Numbered from the stretch's first letter, positions 1 to 9,345 are shown. The stretch is 60,000 nucleotides of DNA from Polytrichum commune (GCA_950295325.1 OX485803.1:53833554-53893553); one strand, 5' to 3'. Notes: generated by a model from the letters alone, not told the origin. Program-made: numbers and translations.

Positions 1-278
1 CCAAGAAATAGAAGTGGAAACATTTTATGGGCCTCCAACTTCCCAAACTCTTGGGCCAAAGCCGAAAAAATACGTTGGGCTTGAAGTTCTTCCGCAACAT
101 GAAGTTTCAAAGGAAATAATCCCTCAGTGTCATTGACCTCAATGTGATCCTTGGATTGCGGCTCCATTGCCCCCTGACCATTGTTCTCTGCCCTCAGAGT
201 AAACAATTGGTCATCCATATGTTGTTGAGCAGCAAGACAAATTCCAATTATCCACACAATTCTATTAAGATCCATAGC
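1..278 (-). pseudogene. Continuation of the polyprotein past the stop: methyltransferase motif X and linker
   Basis: After the TAA at 279-281 the same frame stays open for about 92 codons to the window edge. It starts with AMDLNRIVWIIGICLAA. Together with the LLG just before the stop this fits motif X of cytosine-5 methyltransferases (a G-N/Q-A/S start followed by a hydrophobic helix), so the nonsense codon falls inside the enzyme's last motif. Further on come an acidic, polar linker and a segment with QRIFSALAQEFGKLEAHKMF. No reverse transcriptase motif is reached before the edge. The frame was translated by hand from the sequence. Confidence 0.7.
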
Positions 279-3200
279 TTACCCCAATAGGAAACGTCTC
301 TGACCTTCCTGAAGCCCGTGAGCAGCCGTGGTACCTGTAAGAAAACCCATGGCGCGTTCCCGCTCATCTGTCGTAGGCTCCTCATAAGTTTGGGATTTTG
401 AATCCCAAACCATGCCAGGTCCACGAGATCGAAATGCAAAAGACTGTGGATATGTCACAAAAATAGGTAGTGTACCTCTCAGAATGGCCACCTTGTTAAT
501 TAATGCAAATGGCAAGGTGTCATCCTTGGTAACTGCCAAGGAAATACGATGATCATCTAAAATGTCATCCACCTTGCGATCCATAAGGCGGGGAATGCGG
601 GCAATCGCCGCTGAAACCACCTGAGGTGATACCAAGTTGGTCCAAAACCAACGAGGCCGATGAGCAAAGGATCCCAAAGATGCAGCATCCAGAAATGTTG
701 GAGTACCCAGAACTTGGTTAATGTACTCACCATCCTTCACCACTTTGTGCCGGGTATCACCCAATAATGGTACATTTTCGAAAATGTACCCTGGCGGAGT
801 TGATTGGTGGATAAACCACCATTGCGTCAATCGCATCAAATCCGCAAACAAACTAGACCTAGGATCATCCAATCCCTGGCCAGTTCCTGCCCGCGAATGG
901 CCTTGACAAGGCCATCCTGCAATAATCAAATCCACGTGGCCCAACCTTCTCAAATCCTCATCACTAATCATAGTGACATCTTGAGGAAGTTGACCACAAC
1001 ATCCATGAATGGCAGAGGCTGACAATTGTGCGGGGTATCTCAACAACAATTGTTGGATGTGGTGTCGGACGGCTCTGTTGGCTGCATATCCATTGTCCAC
1101 ATGAATATATCGCCTAATTGTAATTCCAGCCTCCAACACTGCCGCCAAACCTGTGCCAATCCCCCCAAAGATCTCCACAAGGACAATACCTTCAGATGAT
1201 GGTTGCCAACGAATGGGTTGAGCAAAAGGAAATGAAGATGAAATTGGAGGTGCCTCTCCAAGCTCCAAATCCGCTACAATGTGTTGACAATGGTCGGATA
1301 ACTCCTTAGGAGTTCGCCATGGTGGAGGTGGATCCTTGAAATGTCGAGCATGAATTTGAAAAGATGATAAAAATTGTTGTTCTGCCGCATTACAAGTGTA
1401 GTCCATTGTTTCCTCCAATAAAACTGGAGCACAAGGCAAATCTGCAACTGAACCGCTGCAACCAAACATTGCCTCCGCAACCATAGTCATAGCAGTGGCT
1501 GCAAATGTGACGGGAATAAATACCTTCCTGCCATCTCCAGTGGACCATCCCGGTCTAATCCATGCCTCTTCCGTCCAATTATCCAAACCAAACCCAAGTG
1601 GATAAAGAGCTTGCTGACCAACAAGTATATCATAGTTGGTAGCATTAGTAACAACACACTTCATTGACAAATGAGTGTAAGTAGGCCCTGCCCCCACATG
1701 AAAAATCAAACGTAGAGGTGCCTTGGTGTAACCTGTTGCACGTTCAGTGCCCCCTACTGAAGTCACAATAGTGAATGGACAAGGATCCAAGCTTGCTGGC
1801 GTCAATCCAAGACTGTCAGCAAGTCCTTTGCCAATCATAACCGGTTGAGCACCGGAATCCATCATAACTCTCAGTGGTGTAGCACGGATAGTGGGCATAT
1901 CCGTGCGTGAAACGACAAACAAAGATTTGTCGTTCATCAGCCGTACAACTCCAGGTTGCAAATTATGCCGTTCGCGAGCAGGCCTTGCAGAAATGTCTGC
2001 AAGATATGCCGCTCCCGACGCATAATTCGAAAATAACGTATCCACTGCTGAAATTGATGCTGGAGGAATATTAGTTTGCTTACCAAAAGCAATGATCGCC
2101 GCATCCGCAAGACTCGCTTGCAAATTGGCTAAGTCCTCTACCTCCTCAGCCACAGGTACGTCAACCACAGCTTGGGATACTTGAAGGGATGGCAAATCCG
2201 CCTTACTTTCTAACATTCTCCCAGCTAAATGAAAAACTGCAGCAGGCTTGAAATCCGAAGCCATAAACTCCGAACCCGAGAAAATTGGCATATGGAGAAT
2301 TTTATATGCCAATGCCTGCGTAACATCTTTCGAGATGGAATCCCCATCTCTCAAAGGTACAGGGTTTTTAGCCCCAACAATAGTGATGTCTACCAATCCA
2401 AATGAAAGAGGTAAACGTGCTTGACCAATTTGATCAGCTGGTCCGGCATGGCGAGGATGTAGCACCTCGTTGCTACCACCACTCGTGGAAGCCACCGCAT
2501 CTGCCAATGTTTGTGAGCGAGTAGAAGCCGCCGCCACCACCTCTCCAACTGCTCCAAACATATACATGTCCGAACCCGAGGTGCCACCACCCACATGCGG
2601 CTCAGAAATTTGAGCAAAAGATGCAGAAGATTTGAGCTTTTGCTCAAGCTCTACCACCTTAGCCTCAAGACTCTGCTCCCTTGGAGACTTTCCAGTGACA
2701 TAACTGGCAGGCCGCATCTCAGGATGAAGTTGGAAACAATGATCCACATCGTGATTAGTGCCACCACAATGGTTACATTTCAATTGTCTCTTCTTAGAAT
2801 TGTCCCCTGCCTTTACTGGTTCCATCTTTTGTTTTAATTTTCCCAAAGGCTGAGTTTTCTTCTTCTTAGGACAATTGGGATCATTCTTCGAATGACCAGC
2901 TTTTCCACAACCCCAACAATGCAAAATCTTTTGCTCCTTGACGGGTTGAGTCTCAGCTAAACTACTAGTAGATGTGACAATTCTTCTTGGTTTCGGACTC
3001 TCTGTCATCCAAGATACCATATCCGTGGCATCATGTTGGCAAAGAGCCCGATCACATCTCTCAACCACGGCAAACGCTTGTGCAAGCGTAGCTCGGCCCT
3101 CGTAGTCGAGGATAATCCGAGGTGATGCCAACTCAAGTAGCCGCTTGTCAATCTTAGACAAAAAGATTTTAACAAGCTGACTCTCAGCAAAAACACCTCC

Positions 3201-3578
3201 CGACTCCACAGCAAATCGCGTGAGTCGCGTATACATGGTCCGTGGAGTATCATCCTTCTCTCGGCGGAAATCCTGGATGCGCTGCATCTGGTCTCGCCGA
3301 AACCCACCATACTCCACTTCCAAATGTGCGACAAATTCAGTAAGGGGTTTAAACGGAGGTGGTGGACCAACAGCCGTCAATGCTGCCTGTGTAGCACGTG
3401 CCACCCGTGAAAGGGTTGCCGTACTACTGCTAGCCACCATTGGCCCAAGTGCCAGTTCCGTGTCCTTAGACTCCGCCGGCGATTCCTCCTCCTTTAAGGT
3501 GGGTGGAGCTAAGGTAGCAACCGCCCCATCCTTAAGGGCTGAAATGAGCTCAACCCGAGCCTCCCAATACTGCTCCAC
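279..3578 (-). CDS. Gag - aspartic protease - cytosine-5 DNA methyltransferase polyprotein (1,099 aa frame)
   Basis: One uninterrupted frame. Residues about 1-200 are gag. Two zinc knuckles follow at about 221-236 (CWGCGKAGH...C, with a stretched last spacing) and 268-281 (CNHCGGTNHDVDHC). The aspartic protease core is at about 570-660, with D574-S-G-A and a second-half ILVGQQAL. A C5 methyltransferase occupies about 800-1099: motif I FGGIGTG at 804-810, motif IV WPCQGHS with catalytic C891, motif VI ENV at 934-936, motif VIII-like RPRWFW at 974-979, and a motif IX-like ERERAMGF near the end. The order I-IV-VI-VIII-IX is the unpermuted DNMT1/CMT/bacterial order, not the permuted DRM order. 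PCQ also differs from the PCN of DNMT3/DRM. The upstream gag start is in the same frame behind a TAG. The frame ends with a TAA just before motif X, so this copy is probably inactive. The stated M at 3578 is only the first Met after that TAG. Confidence 0.85.
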   Translation of the reverse strand: MEQYWEARVELISALKDGAVATLAPPTLKEEESPAESKDTELALGPMVASSSTATLSRVARATQAALTAVGPPPPFKPLTEFVAHLEVEYGGFRRDQMQRIQDFRREKDDTPRTMYTRLTRFAVESGGVFAESQLVKIFLSKIDKRLLELASPRIILDYEGRATLAQAFAVVERCDRALCQHDATDMVSWMTESPKPRRIVTSTSSLAETQPVKEQKILHCWGCGKAGHSKNDPNCPKKKKTQPLGKLKQKMEPVKAGDNSKKRQLKCNHCGGTNHDVDHCFQLHPEMRPASYVTGKSPREQSLEAKVVELEQKLKSSASFAQISEPHVGGGTSGSDMYMFGAVGEVVAAASTRSQTLADAVASTSGGSNEVLHPRHAGPADQIGQARLPLSFGLVDITIVGAKNPVPLRDGDSISKDVTQALAYKILHMPIFSGSEFMASDFKPAAVFHLAGRMLESKADLPSLQVSQAVVDVPVAEEVEDLANLQASLADAAIIAFGKQTNIPPASISAVDTLFSNYASGAAYLADISARPARERHNLQPGVVRLMNDKSLFVVSRTDMPTIRATPLRVMMDSGAQPVMIGKGLADSLGLTPASLDPCPFTIVTSVGGTERATGYTKAPLRLIFHVGAGPTYTHLSMKCVVTNATNYDILVGQQALYPLGFGLDNWTEEAWIRPGWSTGDGRKVFIPVTFAATAMTMVAEAMFGCSGSVADLPCAPVLLEETMDYTCNAAEQQFLSSFQIHARHFKDPPPPWRTPKELSDHCQHIVADLELGEAPPISSSFPFAQPIRWQPSSEGIVLVEIFGGIGTGLAAVLEAGITIRRYIHVDNGYAANRAVRHHIQQLLLRYPAQLSASAIHGCCGQLPQDVTMISDEDLRRLGHVDLIIAGWPCQGHSRAGTGQGLDDPRSSLFADLMRLTQWWFIHQSTPPGYIFENVPLLGDTRHKVVKDGEYINQVLGTPTFLDAASLGSFAHRPRWFWTNLVSPQVVSAAIARIPRLMDRKVDDILDDHRISLAVTKDDTLPFALINKVAILRGTLPIFVTYPQSFAFRSRGPGMVWDSKSQTYEEPTTDERERAMGFLTGTTAAHGLQEGQRRFLLG

Positions 3579-3593
3579 CTCCCGAAGTTGTCG

Positions 3594-3980
3594 CTAATGA
3601 CCCTCTGTCCAGCGTTCATAAGTTTGGAGTGCCTCATACTCCAAATGCTGAGGCAGAAGTTCAAAGGCATACCAATCATTGAAATTGGAAGACCTTTGGC
3701 GTTTCTCCTTAATCCAGGTACGAAACCGGAGTTTCCAATCGGCCAAGGAAATGCCCCCAGCTCGACCTGAAAACCGATCACGCACTGAATTGTGGCGATC
3801 GTCCTCCATTTCGTCGAACGTGCCGACACTCCAAATCCGAAGCCTACTAGTAGTGTCCAACGCCGAAATAGGCTCAGAAGCCTCGTTGGTATCTACCTCT
3901 GGCTCAAGATTTGTGGTATGCACGTCCTCCAAGTAATCTAGTGATGGAGATCGATAATATCGGCTCCTAGTTTGCACCAT
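3594..3980 (-). CDS. Gag N-terminal segment, separated from the rest by an in-frame TAG
   Basis: 128 codons beginning MVQTRS, a common style of gag start in plant LTR elements. It includes an amphipathic, charged region (DWKLRFRTWIKEKRQRS and onward) typical of retrotransposon gag. It ends in TAG at 3594-3596 and is in exactly the same frame as the long polyprotein that follows, with five sense codons between the TAG and the next Met. The stop lies in the middle of gag, not at a gag-pol border, so a point mutation from CAG is the simplest reading. Programmed readthrough is possible but the context after the stop (CGACAA) is not the known CARYYA signal. Confidence 0.75.
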   Translation of the reverse strand: MVQTRSRYYRSPSLDYLEDVHTTNLEPEVDTNEASEPISALDTTSRLRIWSVGTFDEMEDDRHNSVRDRFSGRAGGISLADWKLRFRTWIKEKRQRSSNFNDWYAFELLPQHLEYEALQTYERWTEGH

Positions 3981-4137
3981 AAAATAATCACTTGAGTACC
4001 TGCAACTATCTACAAGGTAATGGCAACCTGCACCTGTTGCGGGCTATCTAAATGGCAATCCCTTGCCAAATGCCAAGTGTTTATGCCCCCAGAATTCCAA
4101 AATTGTGCAAAGGTTTGAGATTGGTAATTAAAATGAA

Positions 4138-4412
4138 AAATCAGCGTTGAAAAGACTCATTTCCAAGGTGATTATGGACTCCAATCAACAAACTAAGTGC
4201 ACCAATGGACTCCTAGGAAGATTTCACACAAATTAGGCTTAAATTTCACTCCAATCGGAGTTAATTTGCTCCCAAAAACAAAAATCAGCGTTGAAATTAA
4301 TAATTTCAGCAATGATTTTGAATTCCAATCAACAATCCAATTACACCATTGGATTCCTTAGCAAATTTCACACAAGATAGGCTCAAATTTCACTCCAATC
4401 GGAGCTAGTATG
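4138..4412. repeat. Two diverged direct repeats of about 135 bp
   Basis: The stretch from 4138 to about 4272 and that from about 4281 to 4412 both open with AAAATCAGCGTTGAAA, share CCAATCAACAA and TTTCACACAA in the same order, and close with TTTCACTCCAATCGGAG. They lie between gag and the minisatellite in the retrotransposon leader. Confidence 0.8.
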
Positions 4413-4479
4413 CCCCAAAATTTGAACCTCAAAGTTTGTGAGAATTGGATGCCAAGTTTGAAAGGTGAAAGTAAACATG

Positions 4480-4585
4480 TGAAAATAAAATAAAATAAAA
4501 TAAAAATATTTGTTTTAATTAAACAAAACAAAAACAAAAACGAAAACGAAAACGAAAAAAATAAAAATAAAAATAAAAAACTTAA
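4480..4585. repeat. A-rich simple repeats
   Basis: Runs of AAAAT, then AAAAC and AAAACG, then AAAAAT units. On the element's coding strand these are T-rich. Confidence 0.85.
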
Positions 4586-4699
4586 ATGAATTAACTTAAT
4601 TAATTTAATTTAACTCAACCTAACTTAATTAACTTAAACTAATGAACCTAATTTAATTAAGCTAATTAATTTAATTAACCAATTTAATTAACTAAGTTA

Positions 4700-5100
4700 A
4701 CTAATTAAGTGAACTAATTAAGTGAACTAACTTAATTAACTAATTAAGTGAACTAACTTAATTAACTAATTAAGTGAACTAACTTAATTAACTAATTAAG
4801 TGAACTAACTTAATTAACTAATTAAGTGAACTAACTTAATTAACTAATTAAGTGAACTAACGTAATTAACTAATTAAGTGAACTAACGTAATTAACTAAT
4901 TAAGTGAACTAACGTAATTAACTAATTAAGTGAACTAACGTAATTAACTAATTAAGTGAACTAACGTAATTAACTAATTAAGTGAACTAACGTAATTAAC
5001 TAATTAAGTGAACTAACGTAATTAACTAATTAAGTGAACTAACGTAATTAACTAATTAAGTGAACTAACGTAATTAACTAATTAAGGTAACTAACGTAAT
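4700..5100. repeat. 26-bp minisatellite, about 15 copies, in two sequence variants
   Basis: The unit reads TAATTAACTAATTAAGTGAA followed by CTAACN. About the first six units have CTT at the variable site and all later ones have CGT, so a single change that creates a CpG (ACGT) has spread through the second half. The last unit carries GGTAAC. The preceding 4590-4700 is a degenerate version of the same AATTAA-rich sequence. Confidence 0.95.
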
Positions 5101-5129
5101 TAAATAACTAACTTAGTCAAATTAAGGGC

Positions 5130-5340
5130 TTACCTTGAAACAAGGTGGGGGCCAGGCTGGCGCTGCCCGCCCGCCCCTGCCGGCCCGCTGCCAGCTCGCC
5201 GCAGGGCCCGGCTAGCGTCGCCCGCCGTGGGGCCCGCCCGCCCCCGGCCCGGGATCTGCCGCCCCTGCGATTCAAAATTGGAGCTCCAAGAGCTCCAAGA
5301 GGGTCCGGTGAGCTCCGGATCCGTCCGGAGCTCAACCAAA
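5130..5340. promoter_or_regulatory. Dense CpG island in the retrotransposon leader
   Basis: A sharply bounded GC-rich block in otherwise AT-rich DNA. I count 18 CpG dinucleotides between 5160 and 5272. It is open in several frames on both strands, which is expected from its composition, so I do not call a protein. Its place, downstream of the AT-rich part of the LTR and upstream of the minisatellite and gag, fits a promoter-proximal or transcribed leader region. This role is inference. Confidence 0.6.
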
Positions 5341-6091
5341 ATTAAAACTAAATCGGATTGTGATTGTGGTTTATGTTTGTATTTAAATTAAACTTTGCTT
5401 CACAATTTGCAAGCAAGAAAATGTGACTTGAGAATCTTGAAACTAAATGGAATCTCAAGATTCAAACATCAACAATTGAAAAAAATACAAGAGACAACAA
5501 AAGAAAAATGGGAAGATTTCTCTCAAAATCTTCTTGAGGATTGCAAGAAATGACGAACTAAGCTTTCAAACACTTGTATCACTCATTTGCTCTCATTACT
5601 GGGCCATTCTAGCTCCGAAATACAACCAAAAATGAAAAATTTGAACAATTGTTGTCAAGTATGAGGGTTTCTCTCTCCAAGCTTAAGAAACTAAAATGTC
5701 TCCTTACAAAGCTTAAGAAACTCTAAAATTCACACACAAGAGTCAAGCTATCTCTCACTCCACGAAGGAAGAATCCAAGAGTGCAAGTGGTGGAGAAAGA
5801 ATGCAAAGGCTTACTCATAATCTACTACACCATAGCCATGAGAAAGCAACAACAAGCTCTCTCTCTCTCAAAATACACTCACAAGACTTGACTTGACAAC
5901 AATGGCAAGTCAAGAGGCCTTCCTCTCCATACAATCCCAATCCTATGTGGAGTTCATCCATGGAGTGGATGAACAACTAACTAGGACTCCCAATGGAGTC
6001 CGTTACTCATCCCAACACACATGGACTCCTAGTGGAGTCCATTTACTCCTAAATTGACGTGACTTAGCCCCCGATGTCACCTCACGTGACA

Positions 6092-6990
6092 TATAGGCTC
6101 AGATTTCAGGTTCTCACATTATGTGGCTGTCCAATATATGGGGTTCGGGACCGAAACCTTTTTTGGAGGTCCCTAAATGGCCTCATTTCAAGTTAGAAAC
6201 TAACACTTTCAAGCCTCGGCTCTACTTTGAGATTTCACGTGCTCACTTTATATATGTGTAGTTGGCCTCATTTCAAGTTAGAATGTAGTATTTGAAGCTG
6301 GGCTCTAGGCTTAGATTTCAGGTTCTCAGATTATGTGGCTGTCCAATATATGGGGTTCGGGACCGAAACCTTCCTTGGGAGGTCCCTAGGTGGCCTCATT
6401 TCAACTTAGAAACTAACACTTTCAAGCCTCGGCTCTACTTTGAGATTTCAAATGCTCACTTTATATGTGTGTAGTTGGCCTCATTTCAAGTTAGAATGTA
6501 GAATTTGAAGGTGGGCTCTAGGCTTAGATTTTAGGTTCTCATATTATGTGGCTGTCCAATATATGGGGTTCAGGACCGAAACCTTCATTTGGAGGTCCCT
6601 AGGTGGGCTCATTTCAAGTTAGAAACTAACACTTTCAAGCCTCGGCTCTTCTTTGAGATTTCAAATGCTCACTTTATATGTGTGTAGTTGGCCTTATTTC
6701 AAGTTAGAAAATGGAGAATTTGAATTGGGCTCTAGGCTTAGATTTCAGGTTCTCATATTATGTGGCTGTCCAATGTATGGGGTTCGGGACCGAAACCCTC
6801 CTTTGGAGGTCCCTAGGTGGCCTCATTTCAACTTAGAAACTAACACTTTGAATCCTCGGCTCTACTTTGAGATTTCAAGTGCTCACTTTATATATGTGTA
6901 GTTGGCCTCATTTCAGGTTAGAATCTAGTACTTGAAGATGGGCTATAGGCTAAGATTTCAGGTTCTCACATTATATGACTCTAATGGTTA
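6092..6990 (+). repeat. Satellite block A: four copies of a unit of about 213 bp plus a partial
   Basis: The marker CTGTCCAATATATGGGGTTC recurs near 6125, 6334, 6552 and, with one change, 6765, followed by GGGACCGAAACC. Each unit also contains the subunits GGCCTCATTTCAAGTTAGAA and CCTCGGCTCTACTTTGAGAT. Open frames of 60-82 codons here are repeat-driven and not genes. The block was cut by the retrotransposon insertion at 6091/6092. Confidence 0.95.
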
Positions 6991-7070
6991 GAAGTTAATT
7001 ACAAAGCAACATTATCAATTTGGGTCAAATGATACTTACTTTGACCTACAATGTCTTGACTCTTTGGTAG

Positions 7071-7714
7071 GTGCATGCTATATCTTCGCCACCTTCGACA
7101 CAAGTATCGGAGGGAAAGCTTCTAGATATGGATATACTAGAGGACGAGCATGAGGTAGAAGAAGAGTCTCTTGGAGATGATGCTCACTTTCTAGGTAATG
7201 AGGATGAGATTCGGACCAGGCAGAAAGTTAACTCTGTGGCCACGATCACAAGCTTGAGATTTCAACCAAACAGTTCCTCACAATTTAATATTCCGTTGTG
7301 CAGATTGATGGCAATGCCAATGGTACGGCCAACTCTGACATCCGATCTTACTAAGCTCGAGCAAGAATTTGTGTACGGATACAGGGAAGGCGCTTCGGTC
7401 TTTTATATTACAACCACCAATGAAGACGGAAAGATCCATGAAGTGACGGAAACTGATAAAGCTTCTTGGGGTCCTATTTGGGACGCCAAAAACGCCATTT
7501 TCAACTCATTTCTCCTCTCGGATCCAGCGTTGGCTCCATTCATAAATTTGATGTTTTTTGTGTGCGACGGCAACCATAGGCGTTAAGCTTGGTTAAATCA
7601 CATTGACAGACTTCACCGAACTGATGAGGATTGGCATTATTTGGTGGATTCAATTCTCCTTGACACAAAGGGGAAAAATAGACTTGTTATGCAAGTCATG
7701 CACAACATAAACAA
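7071..7714 (+). pseudogene. Exon A of an unrecognised gene, with one internal stop
   Basis: A TAG|GTGCAT acceptor at 7070 opens an in-frame exon. It encodes an acidic N-terminal part followed by a more ordered domain containing FVYGYREGASVFYI, then FVCDGNHRR, a TAA at 7584-7586, and AWLNHIDRLHRTDEDWHYLV and onward. It ends at 7714 before a GTATGT donor in phase with exon B. The DGNHR motif recalls the DGxHR of ParB/sulfiredoxin-like folds, but that is only a motif resemblance and I do not assign a family. The TAA sits where CAA (Gln) would restore reading. Confidence 0.55.
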
Positions 7715-7823
7715 GTATGTTTATTCTCTTTTGATATATAATCTTTCATTGAAAATTCAATATGATTTCACTTTCTTTCTTACTACGATAATCTAATATC
7801 TTCCATTTGATTTTTGTATTTAG

Positions 7824-8010
7824 ACATACAGAGGACTCTCATGTGAAGACCAACATTGTTCATACCCTCTTCAGGGTTCAGAAGTATGGTCTTATGTCAA
7901 TTGAACAATTCAATGACATTTTGAGTCCAACCGACCTCAAAAAGTGCAAGAAGTCTCAGAAGACTTGGTATTCGTTACCATTACATGTGTTTATAAAATT
8001 CATATTTCAG
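7824..8010 (+). pseudogene. Exon B of the same unrecognised gene
   Basis: The intron 7715-7823 runs from GTATGT to TTTAG. Splicing joins AA|A to rebuild a Lys codon and the frame continues HTEDSHVKTNIVHTLFRVQK and onward to FIKFIFQ. The exon ends in CAG at 8010 before a GTGCGT donor, phase 0. Exact phase agreement across the intron is the main evidence that this was a real gene. The next exon is not found: exon C needs a preceding exon ending with two bases of a codon, so at least one exon is missing or lies in the inserted DNA. Confidence 0.55.
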
Positions 8011-8044
8011 GTGCGTCACGGAATAGTCCTAATGATTTTGTGAA

Positions 8045-9345
8045 ATATGTGAACTTTGATGGTGGGCTATAGGTTAAGATTTCAGGTTCTCACATTTTGT
8101 GGATGTCCAATATATGGGGTTCGGGACCGAACCATTATTAGGAGGTCCCTAAGTAGCCTCATTTCAGGTTAGAATCTAACACTTTGAAGCCTCGGCTCTA
8201 CTTTGAGATTTCGGGTGCTCACTTTATATAAGTCTAGTTGGCCTTATTTCAGGTTAGAATCTAACACTTTGAAGCCTAGGCCTGCTCTAATATGAGAATT
8301 CGGGTGCTCACTTTATGTTGTTTTAGTTGGCCTCATTTCAGGTTAGAATCTAAGTCTTTGAAAGTGGCCTATAGGCTTAGATATCAGGTTCTCACTTTAT
8401 GTGGGTGTCCAATATATGGGTTTCGGGACCGAAACCTTCCTTTTGAGGTCTAGAGGGTCACACCTTGAAGCCCCGGCTTCAAGGTTCAATTTACAGGTGC
8501 TCACTTTATATATATCTAGTTGGCCTCATTTCAAGTTATAATCTAATACTTTGAAGCCTTGGCTCTAGTTTGATATTTCGGGTGCTCACTTCATATATGT
8601 GTGTTTGGCCTCTTTTCAGGTTAGAATCTAACACTTTGAAGCCTCGGCTCTTGTTTGAGATTTCAGGTGCTCACTTTATATAAGTCTAGTTGCCACATTT
8701 CAAGTTAGAATCTAACATTTTGAAGCCTAGGCTCTAGTATGAGAATTCGGTTGCTCACTTTATGTTGGTTTGGATGGCCTCATTTCAGGTTAGAATCTAA
8801 CACTTTGAAGCCTCGGCTCTAGTTTGATTTTTCACATGCTCACTTTATGTTGGTTTAGTTAGCTTCATTTCATGTTAGAATGTAAATCTTTGAAAGTGGC
8901 CTATAGGCTTAGATTTCAGGGTCTCATTTTATGTGGGTGTCCAATATATGGGTTTCGGGACCGAAACCTTCCTTTGGAGGTCTAGAAGGTCACATTTTGA
9001 AGCCTCGGCTTCAAGTTTCAGATTACAGGTGCTCACTTTATATTTATCTAGGTGGCCTCATTTCAGGTTAGAATCTAACAATAAGAGGCCTCGGCTCTAG
9101 GTTCAGATTTAAGGTAAGCACTTTATGTTGTTTTAGTTGGCCTCATTTCAGGTTAGACTCTAACTCTAAGTGGCCTCATTTGAACTTAGAAACTGACACT
9201 TTGAAGCCTCCGCTCTAGTTTGAGATTTCAGGTGCTCACTTTATATAAGTCTAGTTGCCACATTTCAAGTTAGAATCTAACATTTTGAAGCCTAGGCTCT
9301 AGTATGAGAATTCGGGTGCTCACTTTATGTTGGTGTGAACCCTTT
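8045..9345 (+). repeat. Satellite block B, same family and orientation as block A
   Basis: Imperfect tandem units, dominated by a subunit of roughly 85-95 bp (TTGGCCTCATTTCAGGTTAG ... GAAGCCTCGGCTCTAG ... GTGCTCACTTTATAT). The TGTCCAATATATGGG/TTCGGGACCGAAACC subunit appears near 8105, 8405 and 8938. Confidence 0.95.

Larger units (their letters stand above)
1..6091 (-). mobile_element. LTR retrotransposon encoding a DNA methyltransferase, 3' part off the window
   Basis: Reading leftwards from 6091: candidate 5' LTR and leader, gag with two CCHC zinc knuckles, aspartic protease, cytosine-5 DNA methyltransferase, then an open frame to the window edge. Reverse transcriptase, RNase H and integrase are not seen and should lie beyond position 1. 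The right boundary is supported by context: at 6092 the sequence switches abruptly into the middle of a satellite repeat unit that is seen uninterrupted elsewhere (for example near 6945), and the element end there reads TGTCACGTGAGG on the minus strand, a typical LTR start. The copy is decayed but only lightly: two in-frame nonsense codons in about 1,300 codons. Superfamily (Ty3 or Ty1 type) cannot be fixed without the polymerase region. Confidence 0.85.
4078..6091 (-). repeat. Candidate 5' LTR of the methyltransferase retrotransposon
   Basis: On the minus strand it would start TGTCACGTGAGG at 6091 and end in ATAAACA at 4078, i.e. TGT...ACA ends. A TGG-starting stretch at 4061-4075 is in the place expected for a primer binding site but matches no tRNA I recognise. 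The 5' edge is well supported by the satellite junction. The 3' edge is a guess. Inside are a G-box CACGTG at 6083-6088, AT-rich DNA with a TTTAAATA near 5380, a CpG island, a minisatellite and a diverged duplication. The partner LTR is outside the window. Confidence 0.5.

Noticed and set aside
5117-5345. Open frames of 66-72 codons on both strands in the GC-rich block
   Set aside because: Open on both strands only because of composition; repetitive Ala/Gly/Pro/Arg content and no domain.
6292-6901. Open frames of 60-82 codons with similar proteins
   Set aside because: They follow the tandem satellite unit, so similarity comes from the repeat and not from a gene family.
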